DNA of 64,000 bases from Occallatibacter gabretensis. Its GTDB lineage: Bacteria > Acidobacteriota > Terriglobia > Terriglobales > Acidobacteriaceae. Positions 18,666 to 28,400 of the stretch are shown here, in pieces; the first letter of the stretch is position 1; each line of letters opens with the position of its first letter. Position numbers and translations under genes: made by a program. The stretch covers positions 744,001 to 808,000 of the forward strand of contig NZ_LAIJ01000009.1 in NCBI RefSeq assembly GCF_001449115.1. The letters are read 5' to 3'. The notes below the pieces were generated by a model. It ran no database searches, was not told the DNA's origin, and saw only the letters and a list, made by a program, of their open reading frames with translations.

Positions 18666-19615
18666 GCGTGACAGCCCTCTTGCGCTGGCGGCTGCGTGCG
18701 GTACCTGGAGGAAGAGGCGAAGGCGACCCTTTCCAGAAACTCATGCTGCTCGCGAAACTCCGCGCTGTTACAACGCTGGGCAAAGGGCAATTGCGCAGTG
18801 GGAAGCTGCTGCGCAACCAGCACATTGCTCTTTTCGGGCTCCTCGTCGCGGTGACGCCCAAGCACAATCAGTGTAGTACCAAGGAGTAGTGCTTCCGTAG
18901 TGTTGTGCGTGACAAAAACGACGGTGGGACGCGATTCGGCCCAGATGGAGTGCAGCAGTTCCTGAAGGCTGGACCGCGTGGACGGGTCGAGCGCGCTGAA
19001 GGCTTCGTCAAGGAGCAAAACCGGGGGCTTCATGAGCAAAGCTTGCGCGATGGCTACGCGCTGCTGCATGCCGCCGGAAAGCTGATACGGATACTTCTTC
19101 ATGTCCTGCGGGCGCAGGCCCATGCGGGTAAGTGATTGGATGGCTTCCTCGCGCAGCTCGCGGCGGAATCGCCAGAACGACGGAGTGAGGCGGCCAAGCA
19201 GGCCGGCGCGCGCATTCTCAGGGCCGTACATCACATTTTCAAGCACAGTGCGGTCCGGAAAGAGAGAGTACTTCTGCGGCACGTAGCCGGTGCGGGAGTC
19301 AATGCGCTTGACGGGCTTGCCGTCCACGATGACTTCGCCAGAGGTAGGGAACTCCTGGCCGAGCATGAGGCGAAGCAGGGTACTTTTGCCACAGCCTGTT
19401 TCGCCAAGGAGAACGACAAACTCGCCGGCGGGTATTTCGAGGTCGATATTGGCGAGGACTGTTTTGGTGCCCTCTTTGCCTGCGGAGTAAGCAACGCCAA
19501 CTTTTCGTAGAGAGATTTCAACACGAGCGGCTTCTGTGGCGCGGGCAGGCGCAATCGCTGCGGCCGGGGCCGGAGCGAGATGGGCCGGACTCAAGGTCAC
19601 AGGGGCTGATACCAC
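18662..19615 (-). CDS. ABC importer ATP-binding protein (SsuB/TauB-like, urea-carboxylase-region type)
   Basis: This is the ATPase of the importer encoded with the permease and binding protein upstream. From the chosen start it has 317 residues. An Ala/Pro-rich leader of about 30 residues precedes the domain. Walker A is GETGCGKS (71-78), then Q-loop YVPQKYSLF, signature LSGGMQQRV, Walker B VLLLDEAFSALDP and H-loop VTHNTTEA. The sequence is of the nitrate/sulfonate/taurine importer class. The frame opens at 19681, but a GTG at 19615 has GGAGG eight bases upstream (19624-19628) and overlaps the permease end by only 19 bases, so I prefer it. Its stop overlaps the PSD1 start. Confidence 0.88.
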   Translation of the reverse strand: MVSAPVTLSPAHLAPAPAAAIAPARATEAARVEISLRKVGVAYSAGKEGTKTVLANIDLEIPAGEFVVLLGETGCGKSTLLRLMLGQEFPTSGEVIVDGKPVKRIDSRTGYVPQKYSLFPDRTVLENVMYGPENARAGLLGRLTPSFWRFRRELREEAIQSLTRMGLRPQDMKKYPYQLSGGMQQRVAIAQALLMKPPVLLLDEAFSALDPSTRSSLQELLHSIWAESRPTVVFVTHNTTEALLLGTTLIVLGRHRDEEPEKSNVLVAQQLPTAQLPFAQRCNSAEFREQHEFLERVAFASSSRYRTQPPAQEGCHA

Positions 19616-20469
19616 GGGTGTAGCCTCCGGTTGGTAAAGCGCAGGATTGCGTCGGCGAGAAAGAGCAGCAAAGCCACCCACAGGACATAGGGAAGGATGA
19701 TGTCCATGCCCATGTGGCGGCGCATGAGGGCAATGCGGTAAGCGAGACCGTCCGTGGCGGCGATCATTTCACCCGCGAAGAGAAAGAGCGCGAGCGGCTT
19801 AAGGTTGAGCCGAACGCTATTGATGATCTGCGGAAGCACCTGCTTGAGCACGATGCGATACGTGACATCGATGTCCGAGGACTTGAGCGTGAAGGCCTTG
19901 ACAATCTGCTCACGGGGGACGCCTTTAGCGATGTTGAAGGTGTCGAGGATGAGCGTAGGCGCAACACCGATGACCATCAGCGCGATCTTGGACCACTCTT
20001 CGATGCCGAAGACAATAAACAGAATGGGAAGCAGCGAAAGCGCGACAATCTTGTCAAAGAAAGTGACGAAGCGCAGGCAGAGCGCGCCAAAGTAAGGAAA
20101 GACCGCCATGTGCAGGCCGAGCAGGATGGCGGGAATGAGCAGCACAAGCGCAATGAGGAAGCGCTTGCTGCTTGAGAGCGTGTCCTTCCATAACATGCTG
20201 TGGCTGAAGCGCTCGATGAGCGGCGCGTTGGCGTCGACTGGGTCGTCTTCTTCTGCGGATTCAAGGGCAGCGGATTTGATGCCCTGGATGAGCTGCTGCG
20301 CGGAGGGCACGACGCGGTCTTCGGGGTTTTCTTTATGGCGCGCGATGGAGAACTGCGCGTAGAGTGCAATGCCGACGGCAAACAGTATCCAGCCAAGTGA
20401 CTGCGTCCACAGGCGCGATGGACGCACCTGGATGCCTGCGAGGTCTGCTGGATGGAATGCCGTGTTCAT
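19597..20469 (-). CDS. ABC importer permease (urea-carboxylase-region type)
   Basis: This is a 290-residue inner-membrane permease of the BPD_transp_1 (taurine/nitrate) class. One N-terminal helix (about 17-35) is followed by a charged linker rich in Glu and Asp (residues about 40-85) and then five or more helices. The cytoplasmic EAA-like loop for ATPase contact is around FTLKSSDIDVTYRIVLKQVLPQI. The ATG at 20469 lies four bases past the stop of the binding-protein gene, and the 3' end overlaps the ATPase gene, giving a compact operon. Relatives sit beside urea carboxylase/allophanate hydrolase genes and are often under guanidine-I riboswitch control, so guanidine or urea is the likely cargo by association. 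Confidence 0.88.
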   Translation of the reverse strand: MNTAFHPADLAGIQVRPSRLWTQSLGWILFAVGIALYAQFSIARHKENPEDRVVPSAQQLIQGIKSAALESAEEDDPVDANAPLIERFSHSMLWKDTLSSSKRFLIALVLLIPAILLGLHMAVFPYFGALCLRFVTFFDKIVALSLLPILFIVFGIEEWSKIALMVIGVAPTLILDTFNIAKGVPREQIVKAFTLKSSDIDVTYRIVLKQVLPQIINSVRLNLKPLALFLFAGEMIAATDGLAYRIALMRRHMGMDIILPYVLWVALLLFLADAILRFTNRRLHPWYQPL

Positions 20470-20473
20470 TGCT

Positions 20474-21592
20474 TCATAACTTTCCCTGCGCTGCCATCTG
20501 CATGTATGTGGCGTCCATGCGGAGACGGACGCGTTCTTTCTTGCCCTGCACGCTGCCGTCCGGATAGAGAATGGCCACATCATCAACGGACTTGATGTTC
20601 TGACCCAGCAGCGCATGGCGGAAACAGAACTGGCGGACGAGGTCCATCTTCTGCTTCAGCGCGGCGTCCGTGGCAAATTTGGCCGCGGACTGCGACGAAG
20701 AGAACAGGAACGTGGTCTTGAGCTGCTCTTTGTACGACGCAACGGTGTCATTGGAGGCTGCGGCGCTGCCGCTGAGAGCCTTTGCAGTGTCAGGACCGGA
20801 GCCGGTGAGCTGGGCCACCGTCTCATACCATGCGCCGGTGATGGCCTTGGCAAACTTTGCGCCGGAGCCGTCAGGACGATTGAGCACTTCGCTGCGGACG
20901 ACGAGCAGATCCAGAATTTCTCCGGGGATTTTAGAGGAATCAAAGAGTGGCTTGACTCCTGAGTCCTGCGAGAGAATCTCCGAGACGAGCGGCTTCCACG
21001 TGACGGCGACCTGGTTGCCTTTATTACCCAGGTAGGCGCCCACGATGTCCGAGTCCGAGGTATTGAGCAGCTTGAGTTTCGGGAGTTGGCCTTCGAGACC
21101 GTTCATCACCATGGCGCGCTCCAGCAGATACTCAGAGACGGTCTTCTGGACGAGCAGAATTGGCTTGCCGGGGAGCTGGGACAGGCTCAGGTTGTTGCGC
21201 GCGAGTACGGCGTCATTGCCATTGGAGTAGTCGCCGATGATGATGGAGGTGGAATCGACGCCGGCGGCGGCTGGCATGTCGAGGGCTTCCATGTTGGTCA
21301 TGGTGCAGGCGTCAATATTTTTCGCCACAAAGGCATCGAGCGAGGCGGCGTAATCGAAGCGCTGAACCTTGATGACGATGCCATACTTGTCAGCCCACTT
21401 CTTGAGGATGCCGGAGCGCGCCATGTAGAAGTAGGGGTTCCAGCCGGCGTACACGGACCAGCCGACAGTGAAGGTGGGAGGCGCGGCGTAAGCCCTGGGC
21501 GCGCAGAAGAGGACAAAGAGGAGAACAGGGAGAAACACGGCGGCAAGAATGCCGCTGGAGAGAGACCGACTGCCTGAAAGAATCCGGTACAA
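20474..21592 (-). CDS. ABC importer substrate-binding protein, urea carboxylase region (TIGR03427-like)
   Basis: This is a 372-residue periplasmic solute-binding protein. A signal peptide spans residues 1-37 (hydrophobic core, cleavage after AYA). The mature start FTVGWSVYAGWNPY and the segments ACTMTNMEALDMP and IIIGDYSNGNDAV match the family I know as TIGR03427, the binding protein found beside urea carboxylase genes. It heads a tight binding protein-permease-ATPase operon that continues into PSD1 and DUF1501. The family's ligand is not settled; its genetic company and frequent guanidine-riboswitch control point to guanidine, urea or a related amide. A 235-bp spacer with a short dyad separates it from the LysR gene upstream. 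Confidence 0.9.
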   Translation of the reverse strand: MYRILSGSRSLSSGILAAVFLPVLLFVLFCAPRAYAAPPTFTVGWSVYAGWNPYFYMARSGILKKWADKYGIVIKVQRFDYAASLDAFVAKNIDACTMTNMEALDMPAAAGVDSTSIIIGDYSNGNDAVLARNNLSLSQLPGKPILLVQKTVSEYLLERAMVMNGLEGQLPKLKLLNTSDSDIVGAYLGNKGNQVAVTWKPLVSEILSQDSGVKPLFDSSKIPGEILDLLVVRSEVLNRPDGSGAKFAKAITGAWYETVAQLTGSGPDTAKALSGSAAASNDTVASYKEQLKTTFLFSSSQSAAKFATDAALKQKMDLVRQFCFRHALLGQNIKSVDDVAILYPDGSVQGKKERVRLRMDATYMQMAAQGKL

Positions 21593-21781
21593 ATCCTTCC
21601 ACCTTTAGCTTTTGAGATGGCCTTTGTCTTGACGGGCTTGCGTGCGAATACTGCCGGGGCGAAAGTTCAGGAACTGTACCCCAAATTTACTCCACTGCCA
21701 GGGCGCTCACGGGCCTCATTCAACTTATTTATGTGATGGATAAAACAATAACGCTGCATGTATAAGTACCGCATAAACATT

Positions 21782-21792
21782 ATGAAATTCAT
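21782..21792. promoter_or_regulatory. Small palindrome upstream of importer operon
   Basis: ATGAA-A-TTCAT is an 11-base perfect dyad in an AT-rich stretch about 190 bp upstream of the binding-protein start and 36 bp beyond the LysR gene stop. Further ATAA/TTAT half-sites lie nearby (21733-21781). A LysR-type operator is possible, but the motif is short and unproven. Confidence 0.3.
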
Positions 21793-21827
21793 GATTTCTG
21801 GCGTTATCCCAGGGCAGCGCGGAGGGC

Positions 21828-22748
21828 TTACAGGGCGGCCTTTGCGGTCCGCAGGGCAGGATAAAGCTGTTCCGTGCTGTTGGTGGCAATCTCAAGGAAG
21901 GCATGCGCGGCGTGCGTCAGTGTCCGGTCTTTGCGGAAGATGAGAGCCAGTTCGCGGCTGATCCTCATACCTTCGACTTTAACTACCTTGAGCAAGCCGC
22001 CACGGACGTCATCGTCGACATTGGCGCGGGGAAGAAAACCCATGCCGAGGCCGGCGGCGATAAGACGTTTAAGCAGCTCACTCGAATCGACTTCCATCGC
22101 AACGCGGGGTTGCGCGTCAAAGCTTTCAAGGAAGTTGTTGAGAAGCGTGCGCTGCCTGCCCTGCTTGAGCAGCAGCATGGGAAACTGAAGCATCTCATCC
22201 ACCTTGATGGTACTGCGCGTGGCCAGCGGATGCGCGGGAGAGACGGTGAGCACGATCTCATCGCGGTGGATGCACTGGACGGTAAGGCGCGGATCTTTGA
22301 GGGGCGTGGAGACGATGGCAAAATCGACTTCGCGGTTGACGACCATTTCGATGGAACGGAGGTGCTCCGCGCGCACAATGCTGAGATTCACGCGTGTGTA
22401 CTGCTTTTTGTACTCGGCAAAGACCGGCGGCAGGATGTAGAGGCTTGTGGCCTCGCTGGCCGAGACCGACACCTCACCGCGCGCGGAGCGGTAGAGCTCA
22501 TTGACGGCCACGACAATGTGGCTGTGGCACTGGAGGCAGTGCTCAGCAAACGGCTCAAACAGACGGCCTGCCGCGGTGAAGGTAACCTTACCCCCATCGC
22601 GATCGAAGAGGCGCGCGCCCACTTCTTTTTCAAGCGAGCGGATCTGCGCGGAGATGGCCGGCTGCGTCACCCCGAGCTTTTCCGCGGCGCGGGAGAAGCT
22701 TTTGAGGCGGCAGACATGCAGAAAGGTTTTGAGCTGTTCAAAGTCCAT
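21828..22748 (-). CDS. LysR-family transcriptional regulator
   Basis: This is a 306-residue regulator. The N-terminal winged helix-turn-helix (about 1-60) includes FSRAAEKLGVTQPAISAQIR, and the rest is a periplasmic-binding-protein-like effector domain (about 90-295), ending without extra domains. It is transcribed toward the importer operon from the same strand and lies between that operon and the allophanate hydrolase/carboxylase genes, so it is a plausible regulator of nitrogen-compound uptake. The ligand is not predictable from sequence. It is divergent from the peroxidase-like gene, with a 149-bp shared upstream region in which either gene's promoter could lie. Confidence 0.92.
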   Translation of the reverse strand: MDFEQLKTFLHVCRLKSFSRAAEKLGVTQPAISAQIRSLEKEVGARLFDRDGGKVTFTAAGRLFEPFAEHCLQCHSHIVVAVNELYRSARGEVSVSASEATSLYILPPVFAEYKKQYTRVNLSIVRAEHLRSIEMVVNREVDFAIVSTPLKDPRLTVQCIHRDEIVLTVSPAHPLATRSTIKVDEMLQFPMLLLKQGRQRTLLNNFLESFDAQPRVAMEVDSSELLKRLIAAGLGMGFLPRANVDDDVRGGLLKVVKVEGMRISRELALIFRKDRTLTHAAHAFLEIATNSTEQLYPALRTAKAAL

Positions 22749-22897
22749 GAGTCACGTCCGTTTGATATGCCGCTTGTTCGCGGCGGATTCGAGTTAAAAC
22801 AAAAACGAATGGCCGTCCAAAATCGGAACCGCAGAGAGCGAAATTTTCGTGTTCAGATGGGACAATGCACACATAGGAGACAATTGTTTTCAACTCC

Positions 22898-23578
22898 ATG
22901 ATCTTCCGAGCCATCTCGCGCCGCCTTCCTGCGTTTCTGGTTGCATCTTTGCTCGTCGCTGCTTCCGTGGCGTTTGCTCAAAAACCGCCCCAGGAAAAGC
23001 CTAAGGAAAAGGAAAAGCCAAAGCAGACCATTTACGACTTTTCACTCGTCGGACTTGACGGCAAGGTTGTTTCTCTTTCCGCTTACAAGGATAAGGTGGT
23101 GCTGCTCGTGAATCTTGCCAGCCAATCCGTATATCGCAGCCAGATTGATGCACTGAGCGATCTGGCGAAGAGCTACGAATCTCAGGGTCTCGTCGTTCTG
23201 GGCATTCCGTCGGCCGAGTTCGGCGGGCAGGAACTGAAAGATACTGCCGCCGTTCGCACGTATTACCTCGATAACGCCAAAGTCACGTTCACTGTCTTTG
23301 CGCCAGCCACGCTGACCGGCGTCAATGCTGTTCCGCTGTACCACTTCCTCACCGATCCCAAAGAAGGCCTGCCCGGCGGCGAGTTGCACTGGAGCTTCAC
23401 CAAGTTCCTCATTGGCCGCGACGGCAAGCCGCTGGCGCGGTATGAGGTAGGTGAGGACCCGGCCGATATCGACTTCCACGTGCTGGTCGAAAAAGCTCTT
23501 GCCGGCAAGCTGAAACCGCATGGCGGAAAGAGTGAAGAGAAGGGTGGCGGCGACGATGATGATGACGATGGGCCTTAG
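22898..23578 (+). CDS. Glutathione-peroxidase-fold protein lacking catalytic residues
   Basis: This is a 226-residue exported protein with thioredoxin-like GPx fold. A signal peptide (1-27, ending AFA) and a Lys/Glu/Pro-rich linker (28-43) precede the domain. The three family boxes are recognisable but altered. VNLASQSVY (71-79) has Ser77 where Cys or Sec is expected; GIPSAEFGGQE has Glu107 where the catalytic Gln lies; HWSFTKF keeps Trp165 but has Ser166 for Asn. Thus one of the four usual active-site residues remains, and ordinary peroxidase activity is unlikely. The C-terminus is a Lys/Gly then poly-Asp tail. It is the only plus-strand gene inside the carboxylase/importer region, and its stop overlaps the stop of the allophanate hydrolase gene. 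Confidence 0.85.
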   Translation: MIFRAISRRLPAFLVASLLVAASVAFAQKPPQEKPKEKEKPKQTIYDFSLVGLDGKVVSLSAYKDKVVLLVNLASQSVYRSQIDALSDLAKSYESQGLVVLGIPSAEFGGQELKDTAAVRTYYLDNAKVTFTVFAPATLTGVNAVPLYHFLTDPKEGLPGGELHWSFTKFLIGRDGKPLARYEVGEDPADIDFHVLVEKALAGKLKPHGGKSEEKGGGDDDDDDGP

Positions 23579-25380
23579 CTTTTTGTAGCGATATACCTCC
23601 TCCATCCATTGAGATGTGTAATCTCCTCTGCGCCTTCAAGTCCTGCTGGCTCACAGAGAAAGCCTTTGACGAGAGAGCCGTCAGCGAGACGCACTGTGCC
23701 AAGCCCGAGCGGCGGCGGAATCAGATTTAAAAAGCTGCCGACGGTTTCCTCCGGCATGGCCCATACCTCCACTTCTATGCCTTCACCACCAAAGCCGGGT
23801 GAATAGACAAGTCCAGGCTTGGGCGGAGTGGTGTTGGCAAGCGCGTAGAGACGGTAATCGCCGTGCGTACGTGTGGCCTGAATAAGCCGCGCCTTGCGTT
23901 GCGTGAGCTGCCCGTTGAGCGGCTGGCCAGCGAGATGCGCGCCGACGACGGTCATGAAGATGCAGCCGTTGGGAGCGGCATTCGTTGCGACAGGAGGCGT
24001 TGCGGCCAGTTCACGCGAGCTGCCGCCGAGAGTTTGGGAGCGCGCGCGATGCAGGCGATCGGCGACGCGGAGAAGACCCTCGTCTGTAAATGCCTGGCCC
24101 ACAAGCGTGACGCTGAAGGGAAGGTTGTCGGTCTTGAATCCGGCAGGAACAGCAACCGCAGCGAGATCGAGCAGGTTGACAAAGTTGGTGTAGTAGCCGA
24201 GGTTGGTGTTGAGCTCAATGGGTGCGGCCTGAACCTGTTCGATGGTGTAGTGCGTAGCCGCGGTGGGCAGAAGCAGGAAGTCGGCCTGCTGCCAGATAAC
24301 AGCCGTCTCGCGGCGCAGAGATTCAAGCTCGTAGGTAGCGTCAAAGGCTTCCACGGCGGTGTATTTTGCCGCGCCGCTGATGATGCCGCCAACAGTGGGA
24401 TCGACAGTATCGGGATCGGTTACGAAGAAGTCTTTAAGCGCGGCAAGACGCTCAGCGACCCAGGGGCCTTTGTAGAGCAGGCTGGCCGTGCTGCGGAAAG
24501 GCGTGTAATCAAACTCGATGGGTGTGCCGCCCAGTGCGGCGAAAGCGTAGACCGCAGCTTCGTACTGAGCAGCTGATGCTTCATCGCCGAAGAATTCGCG
24601 GGATGCGGCATTGAGGACGCCAAAGCGGAAGCCGGAGGTTAATCCACTCCAAGGCGTCGCGCCTTCGCCGGGACGCGGTGTACGCGAATACGCATCATCA
24701 GCGTCGAATCCGCACGCGACGGCGAAGACACGCGAGGCATCAGCGCAGGTTTCGGCAAAGATGGTGGCGCAATCGAGCGTGCGGCAGGCCGGAAGCAGAC
24801 CATTTGTACTGAGCAGACCGCGCGTAGGCTTGAGGCCCACGAGATTGTTGAAAGCTGCGGGGACGCGGCCCGAGCCTGCAGTATCTGTGCCTAATGAAAA
24901 GCTAACCAGCCCGCTCGCGACGGCAACAGCGGAGCCAGAGCTGGAGCCGCCAGAGATATGTTTCGCGCTGAAGGCGCTGGAACAGATGCCGTAAGGCGTG
25001 CGCGTGCCGACAAGGCCAGTGGCGAACTGATCCATATTGGTTTTGCCGATGAGGATTGCGCCGGCATCGAGAAGCTTTTGCACAATGGTCGCGGTCTTTT
25101 CAGGCGTGTGCGCAAAGGCTGGACAGGCCGCGGTCGTTGGGATCCCTGCAACGTCAAAGTTGTCCTTAACGGCAAAAGGAATTCCGTACAGCGGAAGCTT
25201 GCGGGCGGCTTCATCTGCTTCAAGCGCGCGGGCGCGAGTGATAGCTTCTTCGCGCGGAACAAGGGAAATCCAGACTGGGCGCTCGCCCATGCCCTCTATT
25301 GCATCGTAAATCCGCGCCACTTCCGCACTTGGCGTGAGCGTTCCGGCGCGGTAGGCATTTTCAAGCGAGCTGATATCCAT
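23575..25380 (-). CDS. atzF: Allophanate hydrolase
   Basis: This is a 601-residue amidase-signature enzyme that converts allophanate to two ammonia and two CO2, the last step of the ATP-dependent urea or guanidine route. The Ser-cisSer-Lys triad is visible as K72 (AVKDNF), S146 (GGSSSGS) and S170 (DTAGSGR), with the same 74- and 24-residue spacing as in AtzF. The amidase domain runs to about 440. A C-terminal domain of about 130 residues follows (from about 465, beginning NGCIFMTVVGAHLAGQP), as in full-length allophanate hydrolases. It lies 21 bp after the carboxylase gene in the same operon. The 3' end overlaps the GPx-like gene by four bases tail to tail. Confidence 0.94.
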   Translation of the reverse strand: MDISSLENAYRAGTLTPSAEVARIYDAIEGMGERPVWISLVPREEAITRARALEADEAARKLPLYGIPFAVKDNFDVAGIPTTAACPAFAHTPEKTATIVQKLLDAGAILIGKTNMDQFATGLVGTRTPYGICSSAFSAKHISGGSSSGSAVAVASGLVSFSLGTDTAGSGRVPAAFNNLVGLKPTRGLLSTNGLLPACRTLDCATIFAETCADASRVFAVACGFDADDAYSRTPRPGEGATPWSGLTSGFRFGVLNAASREFFGDEASAAQYEAAVYAFAALGGTPIEFDYTPFRSTASLLYKGPWVAERLAALKDFFVTDPDTVDPTVGGIISGAAKYTAVEAFDATYELESLRRETAVIWQQADFLLLPTAATHYTIEQVQAAPIELNTNLGYYTNFVNLLDLAAVAVPAGFKTDNLPFSVTLVGQAFTDEGLLRVADRLHRARSQTLGGSSRELAATPPVATNAAPNGCIFMTVVGAHLAGQPLNGQLTQRKARLIQATRTHGDYRLYALANTTPPKPGLVYSPGFGGEGIEVEVWAMPEETVGSFLNLIPPPLGLGTVRLADGSLVKGFLCEPAGLEGAEEITHLNGWRRYIATKS

Positions 25381-25401
25381 TTCGTTTCCTTTTGTAGAGC
25401 A

Positions 25402-28400
25402 TCAACACGAGGCGCAAACAATGGCGAGCTGCTGGCCAGCACTCACCATCTGGCCGGGCTGGCAGAGAAGCTGCTGAACCACGCCGGAGACCGGTGCGGA
25501 GATTTCCATTTCGATCTTCATGGCATCGAGCACGATGAGACGCTGCCCTGCCGTAACGCGCTGACCGAGTTCTGCTGCCACCTGAAAAACAGAGGCCGTC
25601 ATGGGCGCGTGAACGGCTTCGCAGCCCTCAGGCACGGTGAGCTCGTCGGCGCTCGATCCCGGCATATCGACCAGCGCGGAGCCGTAATCGAGCTGGCCGT
25701 TGATGTGCCAGCGCTCACGTTCTTCATGGAAGGAAGCCATCTGCGTTTCCTTGAAGGCGGCGATGCCGGGTTGATTGGCGCGAAGGAATTCTTCGTAGGC
25801 CGGCACTGAAAATTCAGTCTGCTCGATGCGCGGATTGAAGCGACCGTTGAGAATGTCGCGGCGCAGCTCGGTGAGCTCTTCCGTGGTGACAGGATAGAAA
25901 CGAATCTGGTCGAAGAAGCGCAGCGACCACGGCGTGCCTTCGGCGAACGTGGGCGTGACGCGATGCGTGTTCCACACCTGCACCGTGCGGCCCACAAGCT
26001 GGTAGCCGCCGGGGCCCTCCATGCCGTAGACGCACATGTAGGCGCCACCAATGCCGACAGCGTTCTCCGGCGTCCAGGTGCGGGCAGGGTTGTACTTGGT
26101 GGTGACGAGACGATGGCGAGGATCAACGGGCGTGGCGACGGGCGCGCCGAGGTAAACATCGCCGAGCCCAAGCACGAGATAGCTGGCTTCATGCACGATG
26201 CGATGCACTTCATCGACGCTGCTGAGGCCGTTGATTCGGCGGATGAACTCAATGTTGTCGGGCAGCCATGGAGCATCAGGGCGCACGGCCTGACCATACT
26301 TAGCCTGCGCAAGCTGCGTGGCGGGATCGTTCCACGAGAGCGGCAGATGCACGATACGCGAAGGCACGGCAATCTGCGGGCTTTCAGGTAGCTCCGCATT
26401 GAAAGACTCTATGGCGGCAAGGAGCTCTTCGCGGTGGAGATTTCGGCTGTCGTAGTGAATCTGCAGACTGCGTACGCCGGGCGTGATGTCGAGAATGCCC
26501 TTGAGTTGAGCGGTACGGAGCTTTTCTTCGAGAAGATGTACGCGAAATCGCAGGCCAAGATCGAGCTGGCGCGGACCGTATTCAATGAGGAGGTATTTGT
26601 CGCCATCGGCACGGGCGACGAGAGTGGGCTGCGGCGCTTCGATGGTGCGGAGGATGGCAGGCTCAGGCGTAGCGGGAGAAGGCAATTGCGGCGCAGAGCC
26701 TTCCAGCGTGGTGATGAATTTTTCGACAGCTGATTCAAGAGCTTCCGCCTGCACAAGGGTGATGCGACGAAAGCGCACAGTATCGCCGGCCTTAAGCTGG
26801 CCCATTTTCCAGCGCTCAGCTTCGACAATGATTGCTGGGCACACAAAGCCGCCCAGGCTGGGGCCATCCGGGCCAAGCAGAATGGGCATGTCGCCGGTGA
26901 AGTCGATGGAGCCGACGGCATAGGCGTTGTCGTGAATATTTGAGGGATGAAGGCCGGCTTCACCGCCATCTTTGCGCGCCCACTCAGGCTTTGGTCCAAT
27001 GAGACGCACGCCGGTGCGATCCGACTGGTAATGGACCTTCCAGTCAGTGGCGAAAAGCATGTCGATGTCGGCGGGAGTGAAGAACTCCGGTTCGCCATGC
27101 GGCCCGTAGAGAACGCCGATTTCCCACTCGCGGCTGTAATGGAGCCTTTGCTCCGGCACAAGTCCAGGCAGTTCTGTGATTGAAGCTGCAGGTAGAAAAT
27201 GAACCAAGTCTCCTGCACGTAGAGCGCGGCCTGCGTGACCTCCAAAGCCACCGAGCATGAAGGTGCCCTTGCTGCCGAGAAAACCGGGCGCATCGATGCC
27301 GCCGGCAATGGCTAGATACGCACGCGAACCAGCACCCTTGGCCGCGCCGACGCGTAGAACAGAGCCTGCCTTGACAGGAAATGCCTGCCACATCGGCGCC
27401 GATGCGCCATCGACAGTTGCGCCCATCTCCGCGCCGGTAAGTGCGATGACAGCATCCGCATCAAAGCGCAGCTTCGCGCCCATCGTGGTCATTTCGAGCG
27501 CGGCAGCCGATTCATTGTTGCCGACGAGGCGGTTAGCCAGGCGAAATGCCAGCGCGTCCATGGGGCCTGAAGGCGGAACGCCGACATGCCAATAGCCAAG
27601 CCGTCCGGGGAAATCCTGTACGGTGGTCTGCATTCCGCCATCGAGCACTTCAAAAGCCGTGCGCGTGACGGGCAAGGTGCTGAGAAATGCGGTGGTCATT
27701 GCTCCGGATGTAAATATCTCGGAGGCTGCAACGGACCGCAGGTAACGGAGATTTGTCTCCGTGCCGTAGAGCTCAGTCTGCGCCAATGCCGCTTGCAGCT
27801 TGCTCACCGCCTGGGCACGATCCGTACCCGTAACGATGATCTTGGCAATCATCGGATCATAGAACGGCGTGATTTCGGTTCCGTTCTCAACCCAGGTTTC
27901 AATGCGGACATCTGCAGGAAAGCTGACCTTCGAGAGCTTGCCGGGCGCCGGTTGAAAATTCTTTGCGGGATCTTCCGCATAGACGCGGGCTTCAATGGAG
28001 CAGCCTGTCGGCGTACCGGCAAAGGTGTCGAGAGCGGGCAACTCGCCGGCGGCTTCACGCACCATCATCTCGACGAGATCGAGGCCGGTGACTTGCTCCG
28101 TGACGCCGTGTTCCACCTGGAGGCGCGTGTTGACTTCGAGAAAGTAGTAAGCGCCTGTGTCAGCGTCGTAAAGAAACTCCACGGTGCCCGCGTTGGCATA
28201 GCTCACAGCCTGGCCCAGCAGAATGGCGGAGCTGCGAATGGTATCGGCAATCTTTGGATCGAGGCCGGGTACGGGAGTCTCCTCAATGACCTTCTGATTA
28301 CGGCGCTGCGCGGAGCAGTCGCGCAGGCCAAGCGCGAGCACGCCGCCTTCCCCATCGCCGAAGATCTGCGCCTCGACGTGCTTGGCACGGGAGACAAATT

